Shown here: piece after piece, positions 21,656 to 30,699 of the stretch
Position numbering within the stretch: the first letter of the stretch is position 1
How the letters are laid out: each line of letters starts with the position of its first letter
Assembly (NCBI GenBank): GCA_002440745.1
Contig: DJVB01000039.1
Location: forward strand, 1-64,000
Reading direction: 5' to 3'
From: Bacteroidales bacterium UBA6267
GTDB taxonomy: Bacteria > Bacteroidota > Bacteroidia > Bacteroidales > UBA1556
DNA length: 64,000 bases
Program-made: the position numbers and the translations under genes
The notes under the pieces: generated by a model
Database searches by the model: none
Told to the model about the DNA's origin: nothing
The model's input: the letters and a program-made list of their open reading frames with translations, nothing else

Positions 21656-23641
21656 TTATTCCACAAAGACCTTTTCGGTGAAGGTGCCGTTTTGGGTGAT
21701 GATGCGCACTACATAGATGCTGGAGGAATGGGTCCAACTGCTGAGGCGATAGGTGCCGATTCCTTTTTGAATGGCCATTTCTTCGCTCATTAGTTGCCGA
21801 CCCTCAAGGGTATAAACACCAACTGTAACCTGTTGGTTCACAGTTGAGTTCATCACAATATTCAGGTTGTGAGAGTGATCGGTGAAGATACCGTTGAGCG
21901 ATTCGGAATTATTTGCCGGAGTCAGTTGTATGGTTTTGCTAACCGTGGATGTGCCATCGTAGTCGGTTTGGCGAAGGCGATAATAGGTTGTTGCTTGCGG
22001 CATCTCCGCATCAAGGAAGCTATAATGGCGCTCCACATTGCTATTGCCTGCACCTGCCACACGACCAACCTCAACAAAGTTTCTTCCATCCTGCCCACGC
22101 TCCACCGTGAAGAAGTCGTTATTAACTTCCGAAGAAGTAACCCACTTCAAATCAACCCCTTCAGCTTGAATTTGAGCAGTGAAAGAGAGGATGTTGATGG
22201 GGAGGGTTGAACCGTCAGAAGTTTCATTAGGGGCACCAGGAGTTGCATTATATGAAGCTTGTGCAGTACTTCCCCAATTTGTACTAATTTCTCCATCATT
22301 GCTATTCAATTTATAATAAGAATGGGAACCGGAAGTCGAAAAGGTAGAATAGCTATCCCAATCTCCAAAGGCATCGATAACCACCCCTTTACTTGCTCCA
22401 TCTCTAAGTTGATACCTCTCATTGCCATTAATTCTTGGTAAATTACCGGAAAAAATGGCTGTATTATCGTCAATAGAAAAGTATTTTTCTAATGTATCTG
22501 CATCTCGTGCAATAATACAATATTCATTCGGCTCTAATATTAGATAATCATTACCCCCTGCATTTTTTTGGGTTGTTGTATTCAGCGTCATTCCTCGTTC
22601 ATTTGTATTATTGGGGTCATACCTTTCATAAATTTGCCATCCATCAATGTTTACGGAAGTTGTACCAATATTCCAAAGTTCTATATATTCGTTATTAAAT
22701 GTTGAATGATCAACAACCTCTGATATGATAACGTTTATTGTAACAGTAGCTTCGTTTGTTTGAGGCTCACTTCCAATCTTATAATTAATATCAGTACCAC
22801 TATTAGTATAAGGCCAAATCTTGAAATAATAAGTTACACCATTAGTTAAACCTGTAAACTGAACTGTTTGAACACCTTGAGCAATATTTTTCACTAACGA
22901 GGCGTCGGATTCCGCGACCCCATCAGTAGGAGCAGTAATGTCAGCATAGGAAACTGAGCTACCTTTCACGAGAAAACCATCAACCGCAGTTGAGGTGTTA
23001 TTATCGGACCAAACTAAAGTTATTGAATTATATGTAGTTGAAGCAGAGTTTGCCTGAAAACCAGTAACATGGTTGGTTGGTTCAGGTTTTATTACTGTAC
23101 CTTGAATATTGAGCGTTCCATCATTAATTCTCCATGTACCGGCACCTCCTTCAGCTCCATAACCATACCACCTGATTTTCAATGTTTGCCCAGCAGCTAC
23201 AGCAATTGATAACCCGGAAATACTACCATCTCTTTCATTATCATCATCGGGCACGGTCACAGTCGCTAAAGTTGTAGAAGAGGAAAAATTATCTAATGAC
23301 CATCTTACTTGATAAGCCAGTATTCCTGTTGAAGACCGTCTTTCAGAGAAGTTAATCGCTGAAATAAGCAGAGAGTTGGATGAGCTAGGACTAATAGTAA
23401 CTTCAAAATACTTTGCAAGGTCAATTGAAGCGTTTGTGGTCCAACCATTTGCATAAGCTCCATCAGAGCCAAAAGTTAATGTCCCAACACCTGAAGATGT
23501 GAATGCCGATGCTGTTACGTTGGTATTAACTCCGGAGGGATTACCATCAGAAGTCAATGCCCAGCTTGATAATTGAGCCTTTCCGGATAATGACATAATG
23601 ATTAATGCCATCATCAAATAAAATTGTTGTAAATTTCTCAT
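21656..23641 (-). CDS. Secreted multidomain protein with fibronectin III, lamin-tail and T9SS sorting domains
   Basis: This encodes 661 aa. The signal peptide (MMALIIMSLSGKAQ) ends near residue 22. Residues 30-180 form a beta-sandwich-like region with FEVTISPSSSNSLL and GQTLKIRWYGYGAEGG. Residues about 186-305 fit a fibronectin III domain (NSITLVWSDN; GLTNGVTYYFKIWPY). Residues about 305-430 fit a lamin-tail domain (INVIISEVVDHSTFNNEYIE; IDGWQIYE). The C-terminus (about 585-661, ending VFVE) has the strand pattern of a type IX secretion sorting signal. It is exported across the outer membrane by T9SS; the enzymatic role, if any, is unknown. Confidence 0.8.
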   Translation of the reverse strand: MRNLQQFYLMMALIIMSLSGKAQLSSWALTSDGNPSGVNTNVTASAFTSSGVGTLTFGSDGAYANGWTTNASIDLAKYFEVTISPSSSNSLLISAINFSERRSSTGILAYQVRWSLDNFSSSTTLATVTVPDDDNERDGSISGLSIAVAAGQTLKIRWYGYGAEGGAGTWRINDGTLNIQGTVIKPEPTNHVTGFQANSASTTYNSITLVWSDNNTSTAVDGFLVKGSSVSYADITAPTDGVAESDASLVKNIAQGVQTVQFTGLTNGVTYYFKIWPYTNSGTDINYKIGSEPQTNEATVTINVIISEVVDHSTFNNEYIELWNIGTTSVNIDGWQIYERYDPNNTNERGMTLNTTTQKNAGGNDYLILEPNEYCIIARDADTLEKYFSIDDNTAIFSGNLPRINGNERYQLRDGASKGVVIDAFGDWDSYSTFSTSGSHSYYKLNSNDGEISTNWGSTAQASYNATPGAPNETSDGSTLPINILSFTAQIQAEGVDLKWVTSSEVNNDFFTVERGQDGRNFVEVGRVAGAGNSNVERHYSFLDAEMPQATTYYRLRQTDYDGTSTVSKTIQLTPANNSESLNGIFTDHSHNLNIVMNSTVNQQVTVGVYTLEGRQLMSEEMAIQKGIGTYRLSSWTHSSSIYVVRIITQNGTFTEKVFVE

Positions 23642-24210
23642 AACATCAATAGATTTAATTAGTTAATAAAATGGGTTTGTTGGCAAAACAATAATCAATA
23701 ATTATTTTCTTCGGAAATAAAAAAGAAGTGTTAATTATCGGTTAATTTGGTTAAGACTGATTGTCAAGCAAATATATATAAATTATTAATACAGCATGTT
23801 TTTTATGTTAATTGTTAATAAGTTTTTTTGATACTTAAATAAAAATAAGCTTGCAACCAAGAGTTTCTTTGATTATGCGAATATAAAGCATTGTATTTCT
23901 GCGTCTTATATTCAATTTTCTGAGATTTAAGGATTAATGAATTATGCTTTCAAGAATAAATTCAATTCTATGATTTATCATTATTGCATTAGCTTCCAAG
24001 TAAACCATAGGCAACCTCCTTCATTCTGATAAACCTCAATGCTTTTCAAAGAAGGACGGGGCTTCTCCATTCAATGCGAACTTTGAATTAACAAATGGGA
24101 ACTCCTCCCAATCGCTACACAGTTCCATATTCCCACATTATTTTTCCCTCCCCACACAACTCTTAACCTCGCCTTTGTGTCTGTCTTTCTCAATCACAAT
24201 CTCATATTAA
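23642..24210. other. Intergenic region between divergent secreted-protein genes
   Basis: 569 AT-rich bases with no ORF of note. A minus-strand TATATTTG (23769-23776) is the likely -7 element of the fibronectin/lamin-tail gene with a leader of about 128 bases. No exact TAnnTTTG was found ahead of the C1 protease gene; the nearest similar string is at about 24170. Nothing else was recognised. Confidence 0.5.
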
Positions 24211-26289
24211 ATGAACAGTATTTATCTTATTATCACTGCGTTTTTATTGTTTTTTTCCAATTTTTCCTTTGGACAAGCTTTTCCTCAAATCTATGATTTA
24301 CGAAATGTAAATGGTGCCAATTTGGTAACTACAGTGAAATCGCAACAGGGCGGCACCTGCTGGACGCATGGCGCTATGGCCGCTATGGAAGGAAATCTCT
24401 TGATAACGGGCAATTGGACCAATTCGGGGGAGACCGGCGAACCCAATTTAGCCGAATATCATCTCGACTGGTGGAATGGATTCAATCAGCATAATAATGA
24501 TGATGCTAATCCTGTGTCAGGCAGTGGATTAAGTGTTCACAACGGTGGTGACTACCGCGTAACTGCGGCTTACTTGGCAAGAGGCGAAGGTGCAGTTAGA
24601 GATATTGATGGTCAGAATTTTAACGCAGCGCCTGCTCGCAAAGACTCCTCTTATCATTATTTTTATCCCCGACATATTGAATGGTATAGAGCTCAGGAAG
24701 ATTTATCGCGAATCAATACCATGAAACAAAAAATCATGGATTATGGAGTTATGGGAACTTGCATGTGTGTTGGGTTTTGGAATACGGGAAACATTCATTA
24801 TCAACCTTCTACATCGACTGCCGAGCCAAATCATGCAGTTGCCATAATTGGTTGGAACGACAATATTAACACTCCTGGCAAAGACCCGGGAGCTTGGTTA
24901 GTGAAAAACTCCTGGGGCGTCAATTGGGGCGACTCCGGCTATTTCTGGATTTCATATTACGACAAACATTGCGGTCAGGAGCCACAAATGGGAGCGGTCT
25001 CCTTTCAAGATGTTGAACCGCTGAGATATGAAAAAATATATTATCACGATTATCATGGTTGGCGTTCCGAATTGGAAGAAATCCATGAAGCTTTCAACTC
25101 TTTCAAGTCAACCGGTTTAGATTGGATTAATGCCGTCAGCTTTTTTACAGCAAAGGATAGCATTAACTATCAGGTAATTATTTTCGACACTTTGATAAAT
25201 AACCAACTTTTTGACACTCTTTCGGTGGTTTCTGGTTTTATAAATCATTCCGGTTTCCACACCATCGACCTAATAAATCCATTTCTAACCGCGCCAAACA
25301 ATAGTTTTCATGTCTATTTAAACCTCTCCGAAGGGGGACAACCTATCGACAAAACCTCCTACGTACCAGTGCTTCTTGGCTCTCAATCTAAAACATTGGT
25401 TACCAGCAAGTCAAACCCAAATGAAAGCTTCTTTCGGCTTCCTAATCAATCGTGGCAGGATTTGTTTCTCACCGACAGCACTGCAAATTTTTGCATAAAA
25501 GCCCTTGGAAATTTGTATTTTCCACCTCAACCGTTAAAACCAACCGGCGACACCTTAGTTTGTAATCCTTTGCAAACGGACTATTTCACAAAATCGGTTT
25601 ACACGGCCACAGGCTATAATTGGCAAATCAGACCAACAAATGCAGGAACGATAACAGGTTCTGATACAGCGATTAGCATAAATTGGAATCCTGCATTTTC
25701 AGGACAAGCCGAAATTTTTGTCAATGCCGTTAATCTTAATGGTGATAGTGATTTTTCGGACTCTTTGGATATTTATGTTCATCGGGTTGCTAAGCCAAAC
25801 TTAGGCTCCGACACTTTACTGAAAGCCTCACATTGCCTCACTTTAGTTGGCGACACAACCGGACTTCAGAACAACTGGAGCAATGGAGCAACTGCCGATA
25901 TTATCTTAGTTTGCGGTTCGTCACTTACTTCCGTTTACAACCCTATCTCTTTAACTATCAGCGATAGTTCAGGCTGCTCAGCCTCCGACACAATCCTAAT
26001 CGAATTGTTGGACGACACTGGAATAAATCAAATTACTGAAGACAATTTCACGCTGTATCCAAACCCGGCAAAAGACCAAATCAATATCGTTTTACCTCTG
26101 AGTATTTCTTACATTAGTTCATTGAAAATTTATAATTCCACAATGGATTGTATTTCAGAAATCCATAATCTTGTCCCAATCGGAAATCGTATAGTTTTGA
26201 GTGATTTACAATTATCTGACGGGGTTTATTTTATTTCCATAAATATCGACCAAAAGACTTTTATCAAACGACTTGTGGTAATAAAATAA
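24211..26289 (+). CDS. Secreted papain-like (C1) cysteine protease with T9SS sorting domain
   Basis: This encodes 692 aa. The signal peptide (residues 1-22) ends in SFGQA. The protease domain follows at once without a visible propeptide: Cys50 in QQGGTCWTHGAMAAMEG, His208 in NHAVAIIGW, and Asn233 in KNSWGVNWGDSGYFWISY, with Gln46 for the oxyanion hole. Residues about 270-430 resemble the lectin-like domain often attached to bacterial C1 proteases. Then come Ig/PKD-like sequence and a C-terminal T9SS domain (YPNPAKDQINIVL, then GVYFISINIDQKTFIKRLVV). It should be secreted to the surface or medium and degrade protein. A secreted DUF4886-type protein gene follows after 36 bases. Confidence 0.88.
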   Translation: MNSIYLIITAFLLFFSNFSFGQAFPQIYDLRNVNGANLVTTVKSQQGGTCWTHGAMAAMEGNLLITGNWTNSGETGEPNLAEYHLDWWNGFNQHNNDDANPVSGSGLSVHNGGDYRVTAAYLARGEGAVRDIDGQNFNAAPARKDSSYHYFYPRHIEWYRAQEDLSRINTMKQKIMDYGVMGTCMCVGFWNTGNIHYQPSTSTAEPNHAVAIIGWNDNINTPGKDPGAWLVKNSWGVNWGDSGYFWISYYDKHCGQEPQMGAVSFQDVEPLRYEKIYYHDYHGWRSELEEIHEAFNSFKSTGLDWINAVSFFTAKDSINYQVIIFDTLINNQLFDTLSVVSGFINHSGFHTIDLINPFLTAPNNSFHVYLNLSEGGQPIDKTSYVPVLLGSQSKTLVTSKSNPNESFFRLPNQSWQDLFLTDSTANFCIKALGNLYFPPQPLKPTGDTLVCNPLQTDYFTKSVYTATGYNWQIRPTNAGTITGSDTAISINWNPAFSGQAEIFVNAVNLNGDSDFSDSLDIYVHRVAKPNLGSDTLLKASHCLTLVGDTTGLQNNWSNGATADIILVCGSSLTSVYNPISLTISDSSGCSASDTILIELLDDTGINQITEDNFTLYPNPAKDQINIVLPLSISYISSLKIYNSTMDCISEIHNLVPIGNRIVLSDLQLSDGVYFISINIDQKTFIKRLVVIK

Positions 26290-26325
26290 CTGTAAAACAT
26301 TAATTATCAAAAGTATAAAAAAGTT

Positions 26326-27561
26326 ATGAAGGCCATTTTTCTAAGTCTAATACTTATCCTCAGTTTTGTAGTAAAAGCTCAGGACACAACGAAAGTGCTA
26401 TTTATCGGAAATAGTTTCACATCGGCAAACAATCTGCATCTACTTTTTCAGCAATTAGCCAATGGCGATGGTAAAGTGGTTATTGTAGCTTCTCATGCCC
26501 CCGGTGGAGTTTCAGTGGGAGATATTTCGCAAGGAACATCGGCACATAGTAATAATCCGGCGGTGTATTCGCTAATTAAAAGCCAAGATTGGGATTATTT
26601 GGTTCTACAGGATAATCAAGGACGTTTTTGCTTAAGTTATGGACAATTTCCACAAAGCAGCTTAGTGATTGAAGGCCATTTGATGATTCGCGACTCACTT
26701 CTCTACTACCATCCGTGTGCAAAAATGATTTGGTTTGCAGGATTTGCAACAAAGGATGGGTATCCTCCTTATGGAAATTCTGCGGAGGCGTTGATTGACA
26801 GTCTCTATCATAACTATCAGTATTTGAATGATACAGCTAAGCAAATCATTGCACCAATTGGACCTGCATTTAAGCGGATAATCTTTAATCATCCAACTAT
26901 CGACTTATGGAGCTCCGACAAAGTCCACCCATCACTTAGCGGTTCGTATCTGACAGCAAATGTGGTTTTTAGCACAATTTTCAAAACCAATCCTTCAACC
27001 AGCACTTATAATCCCGGACTGTCATCATCGGTTGATTCTATTCTTAAAAATGTGGCATATCAAACCACAATCGACAGCATTGCAACAACCGGAATGCAAG
27101 ATATTACCCCTGAAATAACCCAAAACGGAAACCTATTGACTGTGAGTGGTTATAGTAATTGTCAATGGTTTTTGAATGAAATGCCATTATCAAGCACAAA
27201 TTGTTCTTTGGATATTCTACAATCAGGAAAATATTACTGCTTTGCCACCGATAGCAATGGCTGTTCATGGCGAAGCTTGACGGAAGTCATAGATTACATT
27301 TCGGATATTTGGGAAAATGCCGGCGAAGGCGAATCAGAACTTTTTCTATTTCCCAATCCCGCTTCCGACGAGCTAACCATAAGAGTCAAGCCGAAATCAG
27401 AAATTTGTATTTACAATTCATTAGGTCAATTGGTGAAAAGTTTCCGAACCGAACAACCCACTGAAAAAGTGGACCTTACCGGTTTAGCAGATGGTTTTTA
27501 TCTTCTACACCTCACGAATGACTATAAAAATCGAACCGAAAGATTTATAGTAAAGAAATAA
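26326..27561 (+). CDS. Secreted SGNH/DUF4886-type protein with T9SS sorting domain
   Basis: This encodes 411 aa. The signal peptide ends at VVKAQ (residue 19). Residues 22-230 have the SGNH/DUF4886 pattern: VLFIGNSFTSANNL (nucleophile Ser block), DYLVLQDNQGRF, and the C-terminal acid/His block SDKVHPSLSGSYL. Residues 330-411 form a T9SS sorting domain (LFPNPASDELTIRV; GFYLLHLTNDYKNRTERFIVKK). Substrate is unknown; relatives act as esterases on glycans. It probably forms an operon with the upstream C1 protease. Confidence 0.75.
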   Translation: MKAIFLSLILILSFVVKAQDTTKVLFIGNSFTSANNLHLLFQQLANGDGKVVIVASHAPGGVSVGDISQGTSAHSNNPAVYSLIKSQDWDYLVLQDNQGRFCLSYGQFPQSSLVIEGHLMIRDSLLYYHPCAKMIWFAGFATKDGYPPYGNSAEALIDSLYHNYQYLNDTAKQIIAPIGPAFKRIIFNHPTIDLWSSDKVHPSLSGSYLTANVVFSTIFKTNPSTSTYNPGLSSSVDSILKNVAYQTTIDSIATTGMQDITPEITQNGNLLTVSGYSNCQWFLNEMPLSSTNCSLDILQSGKYYCFATDSNGCSWRSLTEVIDYISDIWENAGEGESELFLFPNPASDELTIRVKPKSEICIYNSLGQLVKSFRTEQPTEKVDLTGLADGFYLLHLTNDYKNRTERFIVKK

Positions 27562-27696
27562 GAAAAACCCGTGAAAAAGGCGTGAAAAAGCGAATTGCCG
27601 AACCATCTACAGAGGTAGGGGACTTCTCATTGATTTTCATTTTCTTTTTTCAATTGAAATTGAACCATATTTAATTCATTAATAGGCTCATAGATT

Positions 27697-29070
27697 TCAT
27701 TCCTTAAAAATATTCTTTAGCTTAAAATTGCCATTATAAATAAAATAAAAGCCAATATACGGGTATTTCATTTGATAAAAAGTCTGATATTGAACATCCT
27801 GATTCATTTGCTTGTTTGAGATATATATACCGCCTTTAAAACCTTCATATAAGTTAATATATAAGAAATTAGATATGAAAATATAACTAAAAAAATCATT
27901 TCTGTCTCGAAAATCTCTTTTGATAGAAAATGTTTCGAGTTTCACTTCATTTCTTATATTCCTAAAGATTAAAAAATCTGTGTGAACATCTAGTTCTAAA
28001 CTCAAAATATTATTTGAATGACGATATTCCGTGTAAAAAGCATATTGAGAAACATCACGAAAATAACTTTTTAGAGGATAAAGAATAGAGTATGAATACC
28101 TTGGATTTCCGATATAACGATAACGGTAGGGATACAGACCAAATCCGTTTTCATAATTCTCGCTAATATAATTATTGCCAAAAAAACGAAGCTTGGGGAC
28201 TATAGAAAAACTTGTGTTTTTAGATAACAACTTCATATAATGTAATTTGAGCAATACAGTAAAATTTGAAGCCGGATTAGACGAATTATACCTGCCATTT
28301 AAAAGGTAATCAGTTAGAAAATACATTTTTAGATTGTTATCAAACAAAACACTGTATTGGAGTCCTGATGAAAAACGATTATACCTATTCATCCTATTAC
28401 TATCAATCATTCCGTTATAGTCAAAAGATAAACTAAACGAAGAACGCATCTTGCCTGATTTAGTTTTCATATTTTTCCCAAGTTGCACTCTAATATATTC
28501 ATCAATAAGGAGACCCATTTGTTGCATAAAATCAGAACTATACAGCAAATTTAAGGAATAGTCTTTCATCTGCGCTTTAAACTTAATCCCCTGCATATCA
28601 ATATTATATGCTTTTACCCCAAATTCTTCCTCATTTTCGTTAAACATATTTCCAACCAACAAATTAACAGAAGTTTTTGTTTTAAATAATTTAATTGAAT
28701 CATTTATTCCAAATGAAAACTCTGAGAAAACCCTATTCATTCCTTGATCGTAAGAACCGTTAGACCAGCCTCGATGTTCGAAATATGTGATAAAGTTTAA
28801 ATATAATTTATCTTTATAACTTATTTTAAATGATGGACTTACATAAGTAGCACAATGAAAAAATGGAGAAAAATACTCAAGGGTGTCCTTTAATCGGTGA
28901 TTATTCACGGCAGGGTCAATAATTCTATCTTCGTTAACTGTGGCAGTTTGATAAAGTTGACGAAAAGTTAGACCAAAATCGATATGGATGTTGTCATTTA
29001 TTTTTATTGAATCTTGAGCATTCACAAGTTCAGACAAAAAAATAAGGATAAGAAGAAGTAGTTTTTTCAT
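27697..29070 (-). CDS. Probable outer-membrane beta-barrel protein of unknown function
   Basis: This encodes 457 aa from Met at 29070; a longer frame to 29115 would put 15 residues before a clear signal peptide (MKKLLLLILIFLSELVNAQ), so the shorter start is chosen. The mature part is rich in Tyr/Phe with alternating patterns (YLNFITYFEHRGWSNGSYD; MKYPYIGFYFIYNG at the end), as in outer-membrane barrels with 14 to 18 strands. No family was recognised. A perfect palindrome sits 20 bases before the start. Confidence 0.6.
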   Translation of the reverse strand: MKKLLLLILIFLSELVNAQDSIKINDNIHIDFGLTFRQLYQTATVNEDRIIDPAVNNHRLKDTLEYFSPFFHCATYVSPSFKISYKDKLYLNFITYFEHRGWSNGSYDQGMNRVFSEFSFGINDSIKLFKTKTSVNLLVGNMFNENEEEFGVKAYNIDMQGIKFKAQMKDYSLNLLYSSDFMQQMGLLIDEYIRVQLGKNMKTKSGKMRSSFSLSFDYNGMIDSNRMNRYNRFSSGLQYSVLFDNNLKMYFLTDYLLNGRYNSSNPASNFTVLLKLHYMKLLSKNTSFSIVPKLRFFGNNYISENYENGFGLYPYRYRYIGNPRYSYSILYPLKSYFRDVSQYAFYTEYRHSNNILSLELDVHTDFLIFRNIRNEVKLETFSIKRDFRDRNDFFSYIFISNFLYINLYEGFKGGIYISNKQMNQDVQYQTFYQMKYPYIGFYFIYNGNFKLKNIFKE

Positions 29071-29089
29071 ATAACGGATAAAATAAATA

Positions 29090-29113
29090 GTGCCGAATTT
29101 GAAAATTCGGCAC
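29090..29113. promoter_or_regulatory. Perfect 24-bp palindrome ahead of the outer-membrane protein gene
   Basis: GTGCCGAATTT, spacer GA, then its exact complement, 20 bases upstream of the ATG at 29070 (minus strand). Possible roles are a dimeric operator or a 5'-UTR hairpin; no T-run follows on either strand. Confidence 0.5.
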
Positions 29114-29350
29114 AATAGTACTAAAAATTAGTTATAATGAGACATATCTCTTACTAGAATTAATGGAAGAGATGCTATTGACTAATCTGCGGAAATTCAA
29201 TTCCTTTTTCGAACACAATGATCTCTAATGGGGTTTTGCGAAGGGCGAACAACCCAAAAACATACGAGCCCGTTAGCGTCGGGTTGTCATTTCTAATACC
29301 TTTTTTCAAACGCTATCATTTCATAAATTTAGGCCAAATCACAATTACCG

Positions 29351-29562
29351 CCCCCGACCACTGTGGGGAGCACATTCTCACATTCCTAAAAAGCTATCTC
29401 TCCATTAAGTCAGAACAAAGCCCAATTATCACCTCCGACCACTGTACGGGGAGCACATTCTCACATTTTCACATTCTCACCCCCGACCACTGTACGGGGT
29501 TCACATTCTCACATTCCTAAAAAGCTATCTCTTCATTAAGACAGAACAAATCTCAATTTCCG
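29351..29562. repeat. Degenerate tandem repeat (about 80 bp units) upstream of trpS
   Basis: The unit starts CCCCCGACCACTGT, then a GGGG stretch, CACATTCTCACATT, CCTAAAAAGCTATCTC, ATTAAG.CAGAACAAA and an AATT tail. There are complete copies at 29351-29430 and 29480-29562 and a partial copy at 29431-29479. The end of a further copy precedes at 29337. The unit differs by small indels, and no spacers suggest CRISPR. The open frame across it only reflects the repeat. No gene is seen in 29114-29647. Confidence 0.8.
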
Positions 29563-29634
29563 CTCCCTATTGCAATCGCACCCCACCCATTCCGAACGCC
29601 AAAAATCCCTTTTAATCCATCAACAAAATAATTT

Positions 29635-29642
29635 TACTTTTG
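29635..29642 (+). promoter_or_regulatory. -7 element (TActTTTG) of trpS
   Basis: Exact TAnnTTTG match with 5 bases to the ATG at 29648, predicting a nearly leaderless transcript. It rules out a start at 29570, which lies upstream of the promoter element. Confidence 0.55.
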
Positions 29643-29647
29643 CGGCC

Positions 29648-30643
29648 ATGGAAACAGTAGTAAGCGGAATACGACCAACCGGAAATTTGCACCTTGGAAA
29701 TTATTTTGGTGCAGTGAAAAACTTTATACGAATGCAGGAGGAAAATCGCTGTTTTTTCTTCATCGCCGACTATCATTCATTGACCACACATCCTACTCCC
29801 GAAAATCTTCACGGAAACGTTAGGCAGGTTTTAGTGGAATATCTTGCAGCCGGTCTCGACCCCGAAAAATCGGTGATTTATATTCAAAGCGATTTGCCAC
29901 AAACTGCCGAACTCTATCTTCTACTTAACATGAATGCCTATTTAGGCGAGTTGGAACGCGTGACATCGTTCAAGGATAAAGTTCGCAAGCAACCGGAAAA
30001 TGTCAATGCCGGACTGCTCACCTACCCTACCCTAATGGCTGCCGATGTGATTATCCATAAGGCCTCGAAGGTGCCGGTGGGAAAAGACCAGGAGCAAAAT
30101 TTGGAAATGATGCGTACTTTCGCGCGCCGTTTTAACCGCATGTATAAAACCGAGTTTTTCCCAATCCCGTCGGCCTTTAATTTTGGGGAACAATTAGTGA
30201 AAGTACCCGGATTGGATGGCAGTGGAAAAATGGGCAAATCGGAAGGAGAAGGCAATGCGCTGTTCTTAAACGACGAGGACAAAGTTATCAGCAAAAAAGT
30301 GATGCGAGCGGTAACCGACTCCGGCCCAACTGAACCCAATCAACCGAAACCGGAAGTGATTCAGAACCTTTTCACTTTAATGGAAATCGTTAGTGATAAG
30401 TCGGTTGTAGAGGAGTTCGACCATCTTTATAACCGCTGCGAAATTCGTTATGGCGACATGAAAAAGAAATTAGCTGAGGATATAATCCGCTTTATTACTC
30501 CCATTCGTGAACGCATTAAGGAAATCGATAGTAACGATGCGCTACTAAAAAAAGTGGTGGCTCAAGGTGCCGAAAAAGCACGCCTATCTGCCAATCCGAC
30601 CATCGAAGAAGTTCGCAATATTATCGGTTTTCGGCGATTCTGA
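29648..30643 (+). CDS. trpS: Tryptophanyl-tRNA synthetase
   Basis: This encodes 331 aa, class Ic synthetase of normal length, charging tRNA-Trp. The HIGH-type motif is PTGNLHLGNYFGA and the KMSKS-type loop is KMGKSEGEG. The start METVVSGIRPTG at 29648 matches the family and the promoter position; the frame is open upstream to 29570. It is a single-gene unit upstream of trkA. Confidence 0.96.
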   Translation: METVVSGIRPTGNLHLGNYFGAVKNFIRMQEENRCFFFIADYHSLTTHPTPENLHGNVRQVLVEYLAAGLDPEKSVIYIQSDLPQTAELYLLLNMNAYLGELERVTSFKDKVRKQPENVNAGLLTYPTLMAADVIIHKASKVPVGKDQEQNLEMMRTFARRFNRMYKTEFFPIPSAFNFGEQLVKVPGLDGSGKMGKSEGEGNALFLNDEDKVISKKVMRAVTDSGPTEPNQPKPEVIQNLFTLMEIVSDKSVVEEFDHLYNRCEIRYGDMKKKLAEDIIRFITPIRERIKEIDSNDALLKKVVAQGAEKARLSANPTIEEVRNIIGFRRF

Positions 30644-30674
30644 AAATTTATGTAAGATTCTCATTTAATGTTAT

Positions 30675-30682
30675 TAATTTTG
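30675..30682 (+). promoter_or_regulatory. -7 element (TAatTTTG) of the trkA-trkH-glycosyltransferase operon
   Basis: Exact TAnnTTTG match 17 bases before the trkA ATG at 30700. Confidence 0.5.
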
Positions 30683-30699
30683 GTTTTTAAACCTAAACA

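Noticed and set aside
29218..29520. Open frame of about 100 codons with SDHCTG/PDHCTG repeats
   Set aside because: It only reflects translation of the degenerate tandem repeat; it has no promoter-like sequence, no start context and no protein-like composition.
29351..29562. Possible CRISPR array
   Set aside because: Repeat units are about 80 bases, joined directly with indels and no unique spacers; no cas genes are near.
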